A DNA stretch of 5,699 nt. Origin: an uncultured Methylococcaceae bacterium (GTDB taxonomy: Bacteria; Pseudomonadota; Gammaproteobacteria; Methylococcales; Methylomonadaceae). Under the pieces are notes generated by a model, which saw only the letters and a program-made list of their open reading frames with translations, was not told the origin of the DNA and searched no databases. The DNA is taken from the NCBI GenBank assembly GCA_903939355.1, contig CAJAHC010000337.1, forward strand, positions 1-5,699, written 5' to 3'. The translations under genes were made by a program, and so were the position numbers. Of this stretch, positions 4,549-5,699 are shown piece by piece (position 1 is the stretch's first letter; the number at the start of each line of letters is the position of its first letter).

Positions 4549-5699
4549 TTAGATCAAGGTGAAATAAAGATTAGTGCGGCTAAGCACCATGATCCTTTTT
4601 CGGTATTAGGCCGCCATTTAAAAAACAATCAAATAAATATTAAGGTATATCTACCCTATGCTGAATCGGTATGTTTGAGTCATAACGGGGCTGCTTTAGA
4701 TCGGTTAACGGGTAGCGATTTTTTTGAATATTGCGCCAATATGGGTGAGGAGTTACCTGAGCACTATAAATTAATTTGGGTAGATAAGGATGGATATACT
4801 CATGATAATTATGACCCTTATGATTTTGCACCACAACTACCTGAGTTTGACCAACATTTATTTGGTGAGGGTAAGCACTGGCATATCTATGAAAAGTTAG
4901 GTGGACATCTTCATTCCGTTGATAATATTGAGGGTGTTTTATTTACAGTTTGGGCTCCTAATACCGGTAGAGTTAGTGTGGTTGGTGACTTTAATCACTG
5001 GGATGGTCGATGTAATCCTATGCGGAGCTTGGGCGGAGGCGGAATTTGGGAAATATTTATACCTGGACTAAAAGTAGGCTGCTTATATAAGTTTGAAATA
5101 TTAAATCGTTATACTAATGAAATTTTACTAAAGACGGATCCTTATGGGCAGCAATTTGAATTTCGCCCAAATACCTCCTCAATTGTCGTAAAAGAAAACA
5201 ATTATAGCTGGCAAGACGAACAATGGGTAACGCAAAGAGTTAAGCATGATTGGTTACACCAGCCCATGGCGATCTATGAAGTACATCTGGGTTCGTGGCG
5301 ACGTGATAACTTAGGTAATTTTTTGACTTATCGGGCACTTGCAGTTGAATTGGTTACTTATGTAAAACAACTGGGTTTTACTCATATTGAATTGTTACCT
5401 ATTACAGAGCACCCATTCGATGGTTCTTGGGGTTATCAAACAACAGGCTATTTTGCACCAACCAGTCGACACGGCACACCTGATGATTTTCGTTATTTTA
5501 TTGATACCTGTCACCAAAACGGAATAGGGGTTATTTTAGATTGGGTGCCCGCACATTTCCCTAAAGATTCTTTTGCTCTTGCCCGCTTTGATGGAAGTGC
5601 TCTTTATGAGCATGAAGATCCACGTAAAGGCGAACATCGTGATTGGGGTACGCTTATTTATAATTATGGGCGTAATGAAATTAAAAACTTTTTATTAGC
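4309..5699 (+). CDS. glgB: 1,4-alpha-glucan branching enzyme, 3' truncated by window end
   Basis: Cytoplasmic GH13 enzyme that cuts alpha-1,4 chains and rejoins the piece by an alpha-1,6 bond to branch glycogen. The visible 463 codons align with the first half of E. coli GlgB. The N1 domain begins around HHDPFSVLGRH (93-103). The CBM48/N2 domain contains TVWAPNTGRVSVVGDFNHWDG (213-233). The catalytic barrel starts at IYEVHLGSWRR (322-332) and has TEHPFDGSWGYQTTGYFAP (366-384) and conserved region I, DWVPAHF (411-417). The sequence ends at YNYGRNEIKNFLL, so the nucleophile Asp, acid/base Glu and C-terminal domain lie outside the window. The start is GTG 4309, with GAGG 9 bases upstream and an in-frame stop at 4261-4263. 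ATG 4534 (codon 76) is the next in-frame start of the ATG type but lacks a ribosome binding site. The first 80 or so residues form a lysine-rich extension not found in E. coli GlgB. Adjacent to divergent glgC; glgA may follow beyond the edge. Confidence 0.96.
   Translation, partial: MKKRSDNTLDSDDIKAISEKKKVNAPGSKVSITIEKNKATKLSDKAVKETPKVKSEGKVKKTSPVSHSSEKVAVKMQTNKLDQGEIKISAAKHHDPFSVLGRHLKNNQINIKVYLPYAESVCLSHNGAALDRLTGSDFFEYCANMGEELPEHYKLIWVDKDGYTHDNYDPYDFAPQLPEFDQHLFGEGKHWHIYEKLGGHLHSVDNIEGVLFTVWAPNTGRVSVVGDFNHWDGRCNPMRSLGGGGIWEIFIPGLKVGCLYKFEILNRYTNEILLKTDPYGQQFEFRPNTSSIVVKENNYSWQDEQWVTQRVKHDWLHQPMAIYEVHLGSWRRDNLGNFLTYRALAVELVTYVKQLGFTHIELLPITEHPFDGSWGYQTTGYFAPTSRHGTPDDFRYFIDTCHQNGIGVILDWVPAHFPKDSFALARFDGSALYEHEDPRKGEHRDWGTLIYNYGRNEIKNFLL

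Noticed and set aside
4640..4834. A minus-strand open frame of 64 codons inside glgB.
   Set aside because: It lies antisense to the N1 domain of GlgB, which is clearly the coding frame.
1..5699. CRISPR arrays, insertion sequences, prophage or integration signatures.
   Set aside because: No regularly spaced repeats, transposase-like frames or terminal inverted repeats were seen. The partial tRNA at the left edge has no integrase or att-like duplication in the window.

Overview
This AT-rich window most likely comes from a low-GC gammaproteobacterium, probably a methanotroph of the Methylococcales. The placement is inference. It rests on a periplasmic binding protein of the kind normally linked to PQQ-dependent methanol dehydrogenases (MxaJ/XoxJ-like), a GlgC of proteobacterial type, and an MalQ/GlgC/GlgB glycogen locus. 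No ribosomal marker is present to confirm it.

Layout from left to right: (1) positions 1-20 are the 3' end of a tRNA, best matched to tRNA-Glu, with encoded CCA, followed by a clear intrinsic terminator; (2) a monocistronic plus-strand gene for a secreted, quinoprotein-dehydrogenase-associated solute-binding protein, preceded by a TATAAT box; (3) a short convergent gap; (4) malQ on the minus strand; (5) a gap of about 380 bases holding the glgC terminator, candidate malQ promoters, a perfect 9-bp hairpin and a possible short leader ORF; (6) glgC on the minus strand; (7) an 89-base divergent promoter region; (8) glgB on the plus strand, cut by the window end before most of its catalytic residues.

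Three genes form a glycogen locus. GlgC makes ADP-glucose and GlgB introduces alpha-1,6 branches. MalQ rearranges short alpha-1,4-glucans released during turnover. No glycogen synthase (glgA) or phosphorylase (glgP) is visible; they may lie beyond the right edge or elsewhere. glgC and malQ share a direction, but a terminator separates them, so they are probably separate transcription units. glgC and glgB diverge from overlapping promoters.

No wholly new system is evident. The most unusual items are a lysine-rich, apparently disordered tail of about 80 residues at the N-terminus of GlgB, a tryptophan in GlgC where the E. coli enzyme has its fructose-1,6-bisphosphate-binding lysine, and the structured leader in front of malQ.
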